Positions 35,395-45,427 of a DNA stretch of 64,000 nucleotides are shown piece by piece. The translations under genes were made by a program, and so were the position numbers. How positions within the stretch are numbered: the stretch's first letter is position 1; each line of letters opens with the position of its first letter. Source of the DNA: JAMHWD01 sp035911135 (GTDB lineage Bacteria; Pseudomonadota; Alphaproteobacteria; Micavibrionales; Micavibrionaceae); assembly GCA_035911135.1 (NCBI GenBank), contig JAMHWD010000042.1, positions 7,622 through 71,621 on the forward strand. The letters are read 5' to 3'. The notes below the pieces were generated by a model. That model saw only the letters and a list, made by a program, of their open reading frames with translations, made no database searches and had not been told where the DNA came from.

Positions 35395-37197
35395 ATGGAC
35401 AGCAAAGACAAAAAAAGCAGTATTTCCTACCGCGAAGTCGCGGCGTTTATCTGGCATTACTGGCGCCGGCAAAAAGGGCGTTTGGCGATTGTCATTCCGG
35501 GGCTGATGCTGGCGGCGCTGGTGGATGCCACGTTCCCCTATATCACGGGCAAGATGATTGATTCGGTCACGCGTTCCGAGGCGCATGGCATCCCCGCCGC
35601 GCAGGAAGTTATTCCATGGTTTGTTGCCTTTGTGGTGGTGGGGTATTTGTTCCAGACCATTCGTAACGGCTCATTATTCGTCTGGAACCGTGTGGGCGTG
35701 CAGACGCTTTATAATATCGAGATGGAAGCTTTCCAGAAGGTCCAGCGTTTCTCCGCCGACTGGCATGCCAATTCTTTCGCTGGTGCGACGGTGCGGAAGA
35801 TTTCCCGCGGCAAGCAGGCTTTTGACATGCTGGAAGATATCCTGATCATGAACCTGCTGCCCTCGCTGGTGGTGCTGGGGATTACGGTGATGTTCGCAGC
35901 CTCAAAATCATGGATATTGGGCGCGGTCACGCTGGTCTGCGCCCTTGTGTATCTGTTTTTGAACGCCGTGATCGTGGTGAAGATTAACATGCCGCGTTTC
36001 CGCAAATCTGCGGCCCGCGATACGGTTGTGGGGGCCAAGCTGGCAGACTCCATTACCGCCAATGCGGTTGTAAAGGCCTTCGGCGCGGAGGCGCAGGAAG
36101 ATAATATTTTCCGTCATGCCTTGCGCCGCTGGCAGCTCCGGGCGCTGCGGAGCTGGGATGTTTATATTGCCACGGATCTGATGCGCCGTTTTATGTCCGA
36201 AACCATGGCGGCGCTGATGATCGGCACGACGATCTGGCTTTGGTCGCGAGGGGAAGCCACATCAGGTGATGTGGTGTTTTCCTTTACCAGTTTTATGCTG
36301 CTTTCGATGTATCTGCGGGCGCTGGGCGATAATGTCGCCAATCTGCAGCGCGCCATTAACGACATGGAAGATATTATCGAATTCTGGCGCCGCGAGGATG
36401 AGATGCGCGATATCGAAGGCGCAGAACCTGTCTCTATCAGCAAGGGCGAGATTGTCTTTGATGATGTGCGTTTTATGTACCGCAATAAAATGCAGCCGTT
36501 ATTTGACGGGCTGAATGTCACGATCAGGCCGGGCGAGAAGATCGCGCTGGTGGGGCCGTCGGGGTCCGGAAAGTCGAGCTTTGTGAAGCTGATCCAGCGC
36601 CTTTATGACGTTGATGCCGGGGAGATCCGCATTGATGGCCAGAATATCGCCAAGGTCACGCAGGCCTCGCTGCGCCGGAATATTGGCCTCGTGCCGCAGG
36701 AGCCGATCCTGTTTCACCGCTCGATCGCATCCAATATCGCCTATGGCAGGCCGGGCGCGAAGATGGAGGATATTATCGAGGCCGCAAGGCAGGCCCATGC
36801 CCATGAATTTATTGAAACCCTGCCCAAGGGATATGATACGCTGGTGGGGGAGCGCGGCGTGAAATTATCGGGCGGCGAGCGCCAGCGCGTGGCTATTGCC
36901 CGCGCCATTCTTGCCAATACGCCGATCCTGATTCTGGATGAGGCCACGGCTTCGCTAGATTCCGTTTCCGAGCATTATATCCAGCTGGCCATGGATAATC
37001 TGACGCAAGGGCGCACGACCATTACGATCGCGCACCGCCTGTCCACCATCCAGAATGCGGACCGCATTCTGGTTTTCCGCGCTGGGCGCATTGTCGAGGA
37101 AGGCACGCATAGCGAGCTGATCGCGCGTGACGAGTCTGTTTATAAAGAGCTGTATGACATGCAGGCTCTGGGCTTGGTTGGCGAAAAAAATGCCTAA
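35395..37197 (+). CDS. ABC exporter, fused membrane and ATPase domains (MsbA/MDR type)
   Basis: A 600-residue half-transporter working as a homodimer. The N-terminal six-segment membrane domain starts near IVIPGLMLAALVDATFPYITGKMIDSV. The C-terminal nucleotide-binding domain has Walker A VGPSGSGKSSF, the signature KLSGGERQRVAIARA, Walker B ILILDEAT and switch AHRLST. It is of the MsbA/heavy-metal-peptide class, but lipid, drug or peptide cannot be told apart. It starts 17 bases after the ATP12 gene. Its stop overlaps the convergent mutL-linked membrane gene by four bases. Confidence 0.9.
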   Translation: MDSKDKKSSISYREVAAFIWHYWRRQKGRLAIVIPGLMLAALVDATFPYITGKMIDSVTRSEAHGIPAAQEVIPWFVAFVVVGYLFQTIRNGSLFVWNRVGVQTLYNIEMEAFQKVQRFSADWHANSFAGATVRKISRGKQAFDMLEDILIMNLLPSLVVLGITVMFAASKSWILGAVTLVCALVYLFLNAVIVVKINMPRFRKSAARDTVVGAKLADSITANAVVKAFGAEAQEDNIFRHALRRWQLRALRSWDVYIATDLMRRFMSETMAALMIGTTIWLWSRGEATSGDVVFSFTSFMLLSMYLRALGDNVANLQRAINDMEDIIEFWRREDEMRDIEGAEPVSISKGEIVFDDVRFMYRNKMQPLFDGLNVTIRPGEKIALVGPSGSGKSSFVKLIQRLYDVDAGEIRIDGQNIAKVTQASLRRNIGLVPQEPILFHRSIASNIAYGRPGAKMEDIIEAARQAHAHEFIETLPKGYDTLVGERGVKLSGGERQRVAIARAILANTPILILDEATASLDSVSEHYIQLAMDNLTQGRTTITIAHRLSTIQNADRILVFRAGRIVEEGTHSELIARDESVYKELYDMQALGLVGEKNA

Positions 37198-37721
37198 AGC
37201 CAGCTATCGGGTTTGGGCATGGCTTGCGATTTAAACGCCCGCGGCAGGCCGCGCCCCAAACGCCATAGGATATAAAGCGCCAGCGGCAATATTGCGATCA
37301 GGGCAGAATTAATAAGCAAAGGCATATTGGCGGCGATAAATGCATCCATGCAGGGCTGGGCCAGCGGCCAGATATCGTCAAATCCGGCTTTTTCCAAAAA
37401 CTCGATGCTTTGGTTGGCGATGGTTTGGGTGCAAGGCTCAAAAGGCGCATGATCAATAGCGGGGAGCATATAGAAACTGGCCGCGCTCATGCTGATCACG
37501 GATAAAATGCCGCTGGCCCAGATCGTGCCAATGATAAAGGCCGCATGGCTGGGTACGAAATCGCTTAAAGACCCCTGTTTTTTAAGGCGGTAGCCGTAAA
37601 TCATAACGCCCAGTAATGTGACAAGCGATAACCCGGCCGCCCAGACATGCGGCAGGCAAGTCAGGATAATCGTGGCGGCAAAGGCTGCGTAAAGTGTGAT
37701 AATTTTCTGATGATCTGTCAT
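37194..37721 (-). CDS. Hypothetical membrane protein, 175 aa
   Basis: No family is recognised. There are about four membrane segments: ITLYAAFAATIILTCLP, AAGLSLVTLLGVMIYGY, FIIGTIWASGILSVISMSAASFY and LLINSALIAILPLALYILW. A loop of about 50 residues with two cysteines (FEPCTQTIANQ, LAQPCMDAF) lies between the third and fourth and is probably periplasmic. ATG 37721 is preferred to an upstream in-frame start at 37799 inside mutL. It begins five bases after the mutL stop and is probably co-transcribed with it. Confidence 0.7.
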   Translation of the reverse strand: MTDHQKIITLYAAFAATIILTCLPHVWAAGLSLVTLLGVMIYGYRLKKQGSLSDFVPSHAAFIIGTIWASGILSVISMSAASFYMLPAIDHAPFEPCTQTIANQSIEFLEKAGFDDIWPLAQPCMDAFIAANMPLLINSALIAILPLALYILWRLGRGLPRAFKSQAMPKPDSWL

Positions 37722-37726
37722 GGCAA

Positions 37727-39514
37727 CTACCTTCGATGAAAGAGTTTTTCGATATCCTGCAGCGAGAGCGCGATATAGGTCGGGCGGCCATGATTGCATT
37801 GGCCGGACAGCGGTGTTTCTTCCATCTGGCGCAGCAGGGCATTCATCTCGTCAGGATTAAGTTTGCGCCCTGAGCGGATGGAGCCATGACAGGCCATGGT
37901 GGAGAGCAGCGCATTCAGCTTTTCCTCCAGACCGCCGGCATGATTGTTATCCCGGATGTCGGCGGCGAGTTCGCCCAGCAGTTTTGAAATATTCGCGCGG
38001 CCTGAAAGGAGCGCCGGAATGCTGCGTACGGCCAATGCATCAATGCCAAAGCTCTCGATTTCAAGTCCCGCGCTGGCAAAAATATCGCCATGATCCAAAA
38101 GGGCGGCGCAATCGGCCTCGTCCATTGTAATGATATCAGGCGTCAGAAGGCCCTGTTTCTCAACGCCGCCGGATGCGGCCATCTGGGCTTTGAAGCGTTC
38201 ATAGACAAGGCGCTCATGCGCGGCGTGCTGATCGACGATCACAAGGCCGGATTGTGTTTGCGCGATAATATAATTTTCATGCAGATGCGCCATGGCCGCG
38301 CCCAGCGGATATTGCTGCGTATCGGCCTGAGGCGCGGGCGCTTCATAGGTCCGTGCCACGAGCGGGGCGAGGGGTTCATATATATTTTGCGCCGCCTCGG
38401 CAAGGTTGCCATAGGATTGCGGCGAAGCAGATTGTGGCGCAGCCCAGAATGAGGTATTGGCAGGCGCGAGGCCATGCGGCGATATTGTAAATTTCTGCAA
38501 GGCTGCGCCGGACGTTGTATTGGAAGGACGAAACCCTTGGGCATGAATGCCATGTTTCAGGGCGCTGACGATCATGCCGCGGATCAGATCCGGTTTTTCA
38601 AAACGCACTTCGGCCTTGGCGGGGTGAACATTGACGTCAACTTCTTGCGCGGGCAGGGTGACAAACAGGGCCAGCGCCGGATGTACCCCGCGGTGCAGGA
38701 CATCGGCATAGGCCCCGCGCACCGCCCCGGTCAGGAGTTTGTCGCGCACCGGGCGGCCATTCACAAAAAGATACTGATGTTGGGCCGTGGCCTTGTGATA
38801 GGTCGGCAGGCTGGCAAGGCCGGATAATATTACGCCTTCGCGCTCGAAGCTGACGGGGAATGCATTCTGCCCGAAATCACGGCCCATAACCGCGGATAGG
38901 CGATCCTCAAGGCTTTGGAAGGCAGGATAGTGCAATGATTTTACGCCGTCATGATTGAGCCGAAAACCAATAGCGGGGAAAGCCATGGCGAGGCGTTGGA
39001 TGATATCGCGCACCGCCATGTATTCGGCGCGGTCGGATTTCAGAAATTTCAGGCGGGCAGGCGTGGCATAAAACAGATCCCGCACTGTGATCTGTGTGCC
39101 CGATGGATGCCCGGCGGCTTTGATCGGATGTTTGCGCCCACCTTCAACGGCGATTGACCAGCTTTCGCCGTCTTGCTGGCGCGTGGCAATCTCAAGACGC
39201 GAGACGGCGGCAATCGAGGCCAGAGCTTCGCCGCGAAACCCCAGATGTTTAATATCCAAAAGATCATCGGAAGGAAGTTTGGATGTGGCGTGGCGGTCAA
39301 CGGATGCGGCCAGTTCGGTTTCATTCATGCCGCTGCCGTTATCGGCAATGACGATCAGGCTTTTGCCGCCCTGGCGAATATCGATGGCAATCTCGGATGC
39401 GCCTGCATCAACGGCATTTTCGGCAAGTTCCTTCACCGCCGCGGCGGGGCGTTCAATAACTTCACCGGCCGCGATCTGATTGATCAGGGTTTCTGGCAGA
39501 TAGCGAATTCTCAT
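37727..39514 (-). CDS. mutL: DNA mismatch repair protein MutL
   Basis: Mismatch-repair mediator with an N-terminal GHKL ATPase: ELAENAVDAGA (motif I), DNGSGM (motif II) and GFRGEALASI (motif III). The C-terminal dimerisation domain contains the endonuclease motif DQHAAHERLVYE, so this MutL should nick DNA itself, as expected where MutH is absent. The length (595 residues) is typical. It is followed by a small membrane protein on the same strand. Confidence 0.96.
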   Translation of the reverse strand: MRIRYLPETLINQIAAGEVIERPAAAVKELAENAVDAGASEIAIDIRQGGKSLIVIADNGSGMNETELAASVDRHATSKLPSDDLLDIKHLGFRGEALASIAAVSRLEIATRQQDGESWSIAVEGGRKHPIKAAGHPSGTQITVRDLFYATPARLKFLKSDRAEYMAVRDIIQRLAMAFPAIGFRLNHDGVKSLHYPAFQSLEDRLSAVMGRDFGQNAFPVSFEREGVILSGLASLPTYHKATAQHQYLFVNGRPVRDKLLTGAVRGAYADVLHRGVHPALALFVTLPAQEVDVNVHPAKAEVRFEKPDLIRGMIVSALKHGIHAQGFRPSNTTSGAALQKFTISPHGLAPANTSFWAAPQSASPQSYGNLAEAAQNIYEPLAPLVARTYEAPAPQADTQQYPLGAAMAHLHENYIIAQTQSGLVIVDQHAAHERLVYERFKAQMAASGGVEKQGLLTPDIITMDEADCAALLDHGDIFASAGLEIESFGIDALAVRSIPALLSGRANISKLLGELAADIRDNNHAGGLEEKLNALLSTMACHGSIRSGRKLNPDEMNALLRQMEETPLSGQCNHGRPTYIALSLQDIEKLFHRR

Positions 39515-39570
39515 ATGATTTAAAAATTACAGGAATGATGCGGGTTTGTCAGGGAATTTTCACAAAAGAC

Positions 39571-40875
39571 TCACAAGGTCTTGAGATCAATTATGGTATC
39601 TTGCATGTTGCAGTGATCAAAAATGGCCCCTTTGAGGATAGCGCCGGTAAAATCAGCGCGGCGAAGGTCCGCGCCGCTGAGGACCGCATTGGTCAGGTCC
39701 ACGCCCATCATGACGGAATCCCGCAGATCAGCGTAGCGCAGATTGGCGTAACGCAGGCTGGCGCCGCTCATATCCACGCGCTGGATACGTTTGGTGCCAT
39801 CAGGTTTTTTGAATTCAAGGCCGCCAATTTTTGCATTCGAGAGATCAACGCGGGCCATTTGCGCGTATTTAAATGTCGAGCCGCGCAGATCGGCTTCGGC
39901 CATTTTGCAGTCCCGGAAATCGGCGCGGTCGAATGTGGCGCTTTGCAGTTCGGCAGCGCGCAGATCCTGATTAAGGAAGTTGGAGCCTATGGCGCGAATG
40001 GCGGTAAAGGGGAAGCGGCGCAGATCCAGAACATCGCGCAAATCATAGCCGCTTAAGTCGAGCTGGCGGCCGGAGCGTCCGGCCGTGGCCACCCATAATG
40101 TATGTTCTTCCAGAAGTTGCGGCAGGGTCTTGCCGAGATTTTCCAGCTTGGCCCCCATATCGTCTTCGGTGATAACGTCGCCAAGGTCCAGCCCTTGTTT
40201 TTCAACGCGGTCCATCACCGCGCCGGAAATAATGGCCGAGCGCATATTGGCAAAGGTCAGGACCGAGCCTGTGAGATCGGAATCGGCGAGGTTTGCGCCA
40301 TGGAAATTCGCGCCCGTCAGGTCGGCATTTTTCAGCAAAACGCCGCTGAGGTCAGCATCGGAAAAATCAGCCGATTTGGCTTGCGTGCCGGTCATGTTTG
40401 TTGAGGCCAGTTTTGCGCCGGTGAAAACGGTTTTTGCGCCCTTGCCGCCGGAGCGCTTGCGGTCGGTCAGTTCTCCCTTGTCGCCGCGCGTCATGATCTT
40501 GCCTTCGCGAAGATCGGCCTCGGCAAGGTCCGAGCCGATCAGGTTCGCGCCCGCCACATACGCGCCCCGGAAATCGGCGCGTGTGAATACGGCATCCCTC
40601 ATATTGGCATTACGCAGATCACAGGCAAAAAAACAGGCGCTGGTGAATTTGCAATAGGACAGGTCAGTCTCGATAAAAAGAGAGCCTGTAAAATCAGCAT
40701 TGGACAGGTCGCTGGCCTTAAACGTCAGATAGGAGAGGTTACGGTATTTCACAACGGCGCGCGCGCCGCCTTGTTGGCCACGCAAAAACATATCATGCTT
40801 TTTGATGATCTCATCCAGCGCGTCCTGATGGAGCGGAAGCAATTCTCCCGGATCGGGTATGGAAGCGTCTGCCAT
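39571..40875 (-). CDS. Pentapeptide-repeat protein, 434 aa
   Basis: Two long runs of A(D/N)LXX pentapeptide repeats form right-handed quadrilateral beta helices. The first run covers about residues 50-235 and the second about residues 285-430, where ADLRGSTFKYAQMARVDLSNA is typical. Between them lies a helical linker, EEHTLWVATAGRSGRQLDLSGYDLRDVLDLRRF, common to this class in alphaproteobacteria. The N-terminal 45 residues are non-repeat. Pentapeptide proteins such as MfpA and Qnr mimic DNA, but most in genomes have no known role. It is the only gene between mutL and pgi. Confidence 0.85.
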   Translation of the reverse strand: MADASIPDPGELLPLHQDALDEIIKKHDMFLRGQQGGARAVVKYRNLSYLTFKASDLSNADFTGSLFIETDLSYCKFTSACFFACDLRNANMRDAVFTRADFRGAYVAGANLIGSDLAEADLREGKIMTRGDKGELTDRKRSGGKGAKTVFTGAKLASTNMTGTQAKSADFSDADLSGVLLKNADLTGANFHGANLADSDLTGSVLTFANMRSAIISGAVMDRVEKQGLDLGDVITEDDMGAKLENLGKTLPQLLEEHTLWVATAGRSGRQLDLSGYDLRDVLDLRRFPFTAIRAIGSNFLNQDLRAAELQSATFDRADFRDCKMAEADLRGSTFKYAQMARVDLSNAKIGGLEFKKPDGTKRIQRVDMSGASLRYANLRYADLRDSVMMGVDLTNAVLSGADLRRADFTGAILKGAIFDHCNMQDTIIDLKTL

Positions 40876-41005
40876 GTGCCCTGATTAGCCTTTCCTAAAG
40901 CTTTTTATCGGCGATTCCTGCGCCGTTTTGAATTATAGCGTATTTTTTACATTTTAAGGCAGAAGTAACTAAAGATTTATGAAAGTTGTATGAGTTTTCA
41001 GATGT

Positions 41006-42517
41006 TTATGCGGAACGCTTGGCCTGCAAGGCTTCCAGGGCCATATCCTTGCCAAGCTCAACGCCCCATTGATCGAAGCTGTTGATATTCCATAGTATTC
41101 CTTGCGTCAGGGCTTTGTGCTCGTAAAAGGCCAGAAGCTGGCCCAAGGCAAAGGGGCTGATTTCATTCAGCCAGATTGTTGTGCTGGGGCGGTTGCCGGC
41201 AAAATGGCGGTGCGGCGGCGCGGCCTGATCGGTGCGGCCTTCCATCAGGGCACGGCTTTGCCCGGTAAGGTTGGCATTGAGCATATCCTGATGATTGGCG
41301 TAGGGCAGCGGCGAGCGGCGAATCCCGATAAAATCACAAGGAATGATATCGCTGCCCTGATGCAGCATTTGCAAAAAGGCGTGCTGGGCGTTGGTGCCGA
41401 CTTCGCCGAATACAACGGGCGCGGTTTTATAGGAAACGCCTGCGCCCGCCTGATTGACGGATTTGCCATTGGATTCCATATCGAGCTGCTGGATGTAGCG
41501 CGGCAGATGCGCCAGAAGATCGGAATAGGGCAGAATGCATTGCGCTGTATAATTGCAGAAATTGCGGTGCCAGATGCCAATCATCCCCATCAGCGCAGGG
41601 ATGTTTTGCCGCAGCGGCGTATTTTGAAAATGCTTGTCGGCATGCGCCGCCCCGTCCAGCAATTTGCGGAAATTTTTATAGCCAATCGAAAGGCAGACCG
41701 GCAGGCCGATGGCTGACCAGAGGCTAAATCGCCCGCCCACCCATTCCGGGAGATGGAAAATATGTCCCGGTTTGATGCCGAATGTGATGGCGGCTTCGCG
41801 GTTGCCTGTTACGGCGCAGGCATGCGCCGGCCAACGATCGCCGGGCCCGTATTCCTGCATCCAGGTACGAAAAGCTGCGGCATTGGCCATGGTTTCCGGC
41901 GTGGTGAACGTCTTGGAGGCGATAATAAAAAGCGTATGCGCGGGATTGATTTTTCCCTGCAGCGTAACAAGGCTGTAGGGGTCGATATTGCTGAGGAAAT
42001 GCAGATTGATCCCCTTGCGGGCAAAAGGCGCAAGCGCCTGCGCGGCGAGCTGCGGGCCGATTGTCGAGCCGCCAATGCCCAGCGTAACGATATCGGTGAT
42101 GCCTTGGATACCGGCGGCAAAACCGGCATCGAATTTTTCCATCTGCGCCAATGTTTCATCAACCTGATCGCGAACAGGGCGGCCATCTATCAGCAATGAT
42201 GAGGCGCAGGAGCCGCGCAAGGCCGGATGAAGCGCCGCCCGGTTTTCCGAACGATTGACCGCCATCCCGGAAAACATCTGGTCGCGCCATTCCTCCAGAT
42301 TGCAGGCGCGCGCCAGATCGCACAGTAGGGAAAGCGTTTCTTCGGTGATCAGGTTTCGGGAAAAATCGGCTTCGACATCGCCCAGCCCCAGCGTAAAATC
42401 ATGCGCCCGTGCCAGATCGCTCTTGAACAGATCCGTGATCCGTACATTGTCCATTGCCTTGGCATGGCGCAGCAGGGCCAACCATTCCGGCCTGAGTGTC
42501 AGGGGTTCATTCGACAT
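41006..42517 (-). CDS. pgi: Glucose-6-phosphate isomerase
   Basis: Interconverts glucose-6-phosphate and fructose-6-phosphate. Signature segments are FIIASKTFTTPETM, VGGRFSLWSAIGLPVCLSIG and FDQWGVELGKDMA, which hold the sugar-phosphate site and catalytic residues. At about 503 residues it is shorter than enteric Pgi (about 550) but within the bacterial range. ATG 42517 overlaps the end of the upstream M16 gene and is preferred to a TTG at 42532. Confidence 0.95.
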   Translation of the reverse strand: MSNEPLTLRPEWLALLRHAKAMDNVRITDLFKSDLARAHDFTLGLGDVEADFSRNLITEETLSLLCDLARACNLEEWRDQMFSGMAVNRSENRAALHPALRGSCASSLLIDGRPVRDQVDETLAQMEKFDAGFAAGIQGITDIVTLGIGGSTIGPQLAAQALAPFARKGINLHFLSNIDPYSLVTLQGKINPAHTLFIIASKTFTTPETMANAAAFRTWMQEYGPGDRWPAHACAVTGNREAAITFGIKPGHIFHLPEWVGGRFSLWSAIGLPVCLSIGYKNFRKLLDGAAHADKHFQNTPLRQNIPALMGMIGIWHRNFCNYTAQCILPYSDLLAHLPRYIQQLDMESNGKSVNQAGAGVSYKTAPVVFGEVGTNAQHAFLQMLHQGSDIIPCDFIGIRRSPLPYANHQDMLNANLTGQSRALMEGRTDQAAPPHRHFAGNRPSTTIWLNEISPFALGQLLAFYEHKALTQGILWNINSFDQWGVELGKDMALEALQAKRSA

Positions 42518-43883
42518 TGGGAATTTTTTCAATTTTCGCGTGCGGCGTTACGCCTTCGGGGTTGCCGACAAGAACGGTTGTAAATTTATCGGCGTTCAGC
42601 AGTTCTTTTGATACGCGCAGGATATCTTCCGGCGTGGCGGCGCGAATGGCAGCATCGCGTTTTTCCAGATAATCTATCGGCAGATCATCGGTCTGAAGCC
42701 CTGTCAGCAGCGAGGCAATCTTGTCGGTGGATGTCAATGAAAGCGGCAGCGCGCCAATCAGATAGGATTTGGCATCGGCCAGTTCTTGCGTGCTGGGCGG
42801 GGCTTCTTTCATTTTCGTCCATTCTGTGCGGATAAGATCCATCATCTGCGTGACGTTTTCATTCCCTGTCGATGTTGAAAGCGCCAGCGTATTGATATCA
42901 TCCAGATTGGAGAAATAGGTGTAAATGCCATAGGTCAGGCCGCGTTTTTCCCGTATTTCTTCCGTCAGGCGCGAGCCAAATCCGGACGATCCCAGTATCT
43001 GGTTCATGATCTGCGCCGCATGATAATCGGGATGGGTTTTATCAATGCCGGGCTGCATGATTTCAACAATGGTCTGGGGGATGTCTTTTTTATACAAGGC
43101 AACAGTGCCCATATTTTGCAGATCAAGCTTCTTGGCTTCGGGCTGTGCGGCGGGTTTTTCAGGAAGTTTCCCAAAAATCTGATCCAGAAGGCCCTTGAGT
43201 TCCATTTCGGTGATATCGCCGCAAATGCTGATTTTCAGGTTGCCGCGTGCCAGATTGTTCTTGTGAAAAGTTTTGAGATCTGCCGCCGTTATTTTTTCAA
43301 GTCCGCCCAGCGTGCCGCCGCTGTTCAGGGCATAAGGATGCCCGGCATAGGCGCGGTCATTCAGGATACGCGCGGCGATCCATTCGGGGTCAGACAAGGA
43401 GGAACGAATACGGCTTTGATTGGCGGCACGCATGCGTTCCAGCGGCTCGGCATCAAAGCGCGGCGCGGTCAATGCCAGCGTCATAAGTTCAAAGGCGCGT
43501 TTTTTATTGGTGGCCAGTGTCTTAAGGGAGCCGTTAAATGAATCGCGCGAGCTGGAGAAGGACAGGCTGATGGAAAGATCGCGCAATTCTTTTTGAAATT
43601 TTTCCGATGTTAAATCGCCCGCGCCTTCATCCATGGTGTTGGAGAGCATGCGGGAGAGGCCTTGTTTCTCTGCCGGATCGCGCGCGGCACCTGCCCCCAC
43701 GAAGGCAAATTCAATGGCGATAACCGGTACGCTGTGGTCCTCGACCAGCCATGCCTTGATGCCGCCTTCGCTGGTGACTTCCTGAATGTCCAGAACGGTT
43801 TCGCGGGCATGGGCCGCCGGGCTTGCCAATAGGGAAAAGGCCAGAAAGATGAAGATAAAGCGATAAGCCGTTAATGTTCTCAT
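42507..43883 (-). CDS. M16-family peptidase, non-catalytic partner subunit
   Basis: A 458-residue protein with a signal peptide (FIFIFLAFSLLASPAAHA) and two M16 domains. It has no HxxEH zinc motif where one is expected (the region reads SRMLSNTMDEGAG), so it is probably the inactive partner, like the alpha subunit of mitochondrial processing peptidase. The second domain has EIREKRGLTYGIYTYFS, the conserved R/Y segment. It overlaps the active M16 gene upstream by four bases and is translated after it. Confidence 0.9.
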   Translation of the reverse strand: MRTLTAYRFIFIFLAFSLLASPAAHARETVLDIQEVTSEGGIKAWLVEDHSVPVIAIEFAFVGAGAARDPAEKQGLSRMLSNTMDEGAGDLTSEKFQKELRDLSISLSFSSSRDSFNGSLKTLATNKKRAFELMTLALTAPRFDAEPLERMRAANQSRIRSSLSDPEWIAARILNDRAYAGHPYALNSGGTLGGLEKITAADLKTFHKNNLARGNLKISICGDITEMELKGLLDQIFGKLPEKPAAQPEAKKLDLQNMGTVALYKKDIPQTIVEIMQPGIDKTHPDYHAAQIMNQILGSSGFGSRLTEEIREKRGLTYGIYTYFSNLDDINTLALSTSTGNENVTQMMDLIRTEWTKMKEAPPSTQELADAKSYLIGALPLSLTSTDKIASLLTGLQTDDLPIDYLEKRDAAIRAATPEDILRVSKELLNADKFTTVLVGNPEGVTPHAKIEKIPNVE

Positions 43884-45421
43884 GGCTGTTTCTCCGGTGT
43901 GGCGGGGGATGCCGGATTTGTTTTTGTTTCATCTTTTTTGGGGGGCTGCTTTTCAGTCGCAGGCTCCGGTTTGGCCGGCAGCAGGTAGCCATTCACGAAA
44001 TGAGCATCGGGGCTGGCGGGCAGCAGGAATTTGGCAGCAGCTTCCTTGATCTGATCGGCGGTAACCTGGGCGATGTTATAAGGCCAGTATTCAATGTCAT
44101 CCAGCATCGCGCCGGTGGCCAGCGAATAACCGATGGTCATGGCGGGCCCGCTCAGGCTATCACGTGCATAGACGGCCTCGGCCTGCAGGCGGGTCAGGGA
44201 ATCGGATAGTTCTTTTTCAGTGATGCCTTTGTCAGCGATTTTTGCGATCTCCGCATCCACCGCATCTTCAATCTGTTTCATGTTCTTGCCGGGGGCAGGC
44301 GTCAGATAGATATAAAGATCGGCATCATCATAAGCATTGACGCCATAGGCCAGACCGGCATTGGTGGCCAGTTTCTTGTCAATGACCAAAGATTTATAAA
44401 AGCGCGAGGTTGGGCCATTACCGGCGATATCCTCCAGCACCTGCAGGGCCAGCGATTCCGCGGCGTTCTGGCGATAGCTGGGCACGCGGTAGGCGCGCTG
44501 GAATTGCGGTTCGCGCACGGTCGCATCATGATAGACAATAGTCTGGCGACCAGCCAGCGGCGGAGAAATTGTCCGTTCGCGCTTGGGCAGGGTAATGGGT
44601 TTCAGCGGGCCGTAAATATCCTGCGCCAGACGAAAAACATCATCAGCCTTTACATCGCCGGCAACAACCAGAATGGCGTTATTGGGTCCATACCAGCGGT
44701 CATAGAATGATTTCGCATCGTTCCATGTCAATGCGGCCATTTCATGTTCCCAGCCGATAATCGGTTTGCCATAGGGGTGATTGACGAAGAGCGCCGTAGA
44801 GATGCTTTCGCCCAGCTTGGCATCGGGATTATTATCGGTGCGCTGGCTGCGTTCTTCGAGGATAACCTGCCGTTCAGAGATGACTTCTTCGGATGGCGGT
44901 TTCAGACCGCGCATGCGTCCGGCCTCCATATGCATGACCGTTTCCAGATGTTCCGCGCCGACGGATTGGTAGTAGGCCGTATAATCATGCGACGTAAAGG
45001 CGTTGTCATTGCCGCCGAGGCTGCGAATTTTTTTGGAAAAATCGCCGGGCGCAAGACCTTCCGAGCCCTTGAACATCAGATGCTCCAGAAAATGGGCTAT
45101 GCCTGAAACGCCGGGTGTCTCATCCGCCGCGCCTGTTTTGTACCAGACCATATGGGTGACAACAGGCGTGCGGGTGTTTTCAACAACCACGACCTGCATC
45201 CCGTTGGGCAGGGTTTTTGTCTTGGCATCAAAAACCTTCTGGCGCTCCATGTCCTGTTCAGATGTTTTCTCAGGCGCGGGTGCGGGAGGAGGCGCTTCTT
45301 TTTTTTGCGTTTCGCTCACCTGCGCCGGTGTTGCCTCCGCCGCCAGCAGCACATAAGGCGATGCACCGCATAGCAGGGTCAATGTGATGACGGGCAGGGC
45401 TATACGCATCTTGCGGCTCAT
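43880..45421 (-). CDS. M16-family zinc metallopeptidase, catalytic subunit
   Basis: A 513-residue periplasmic peptidase (signal peptide up to YVLLAAEA) with the inverted zinc motif HFLEHLMFKGS and the downstream Glu ligand in ISERQVILEER. It pairs with the inactive M16 protein encoded next. The C-terminus has a Glu/Lys/Pro-rich tail (EPATEKQPPKKDETKTNPAS). The closest named analogues are the bacterial processing-peptidase-like M16B proteins. Substrates are unknown; neighbouring lspA and bamF make envelope protein turnover plausible. Confidence 0.92.
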   Translation of the reverse strand: MSRKMRIALPVITLTLLCGASPYVLLAAEATPAQVSETQKKEAPPPAPAPEKTSEQDMERQKVFDAKTKTLPNGMQVVVVENTRTPVVTHMVWYKTGAADETPGVSGIAHFLEHLMFKGSEGLAPGDFSKKIRSLGGNDNAFTSHDYTAYYQSVGAEHLETVMHMEAGRMRGLKPPSEEVISERQVILEERSQRTDNNPDAKLGESISTALFVNHPYGKPIIGWEHEMAALTWNDAKSFYDRWYGPNNAILVVAGDVKADDVFRLAQDIYGPLKPITLPKRERTISPPLAGRQTIVYHDATVREPQFQRAYRVPSYRQNAAESLALQVLEDIAGNGPTSRFYKSLVIDKKLATNAGLAYGVNAYDDADLYIYLTPAPGKNMKQIEDAVDAEIAKIADKGITEKELSDSLTRLQAEAVYARDSLSGPAMTIGYSLATGAMLDDIEYWPYNIAQVTADQIKEAAAKFLLPASPDAHFVNGYLLPAKPEPATEKQPPKKDETKTNPASPATPEKQP

Positions 45422-45427
45422 CGGGTC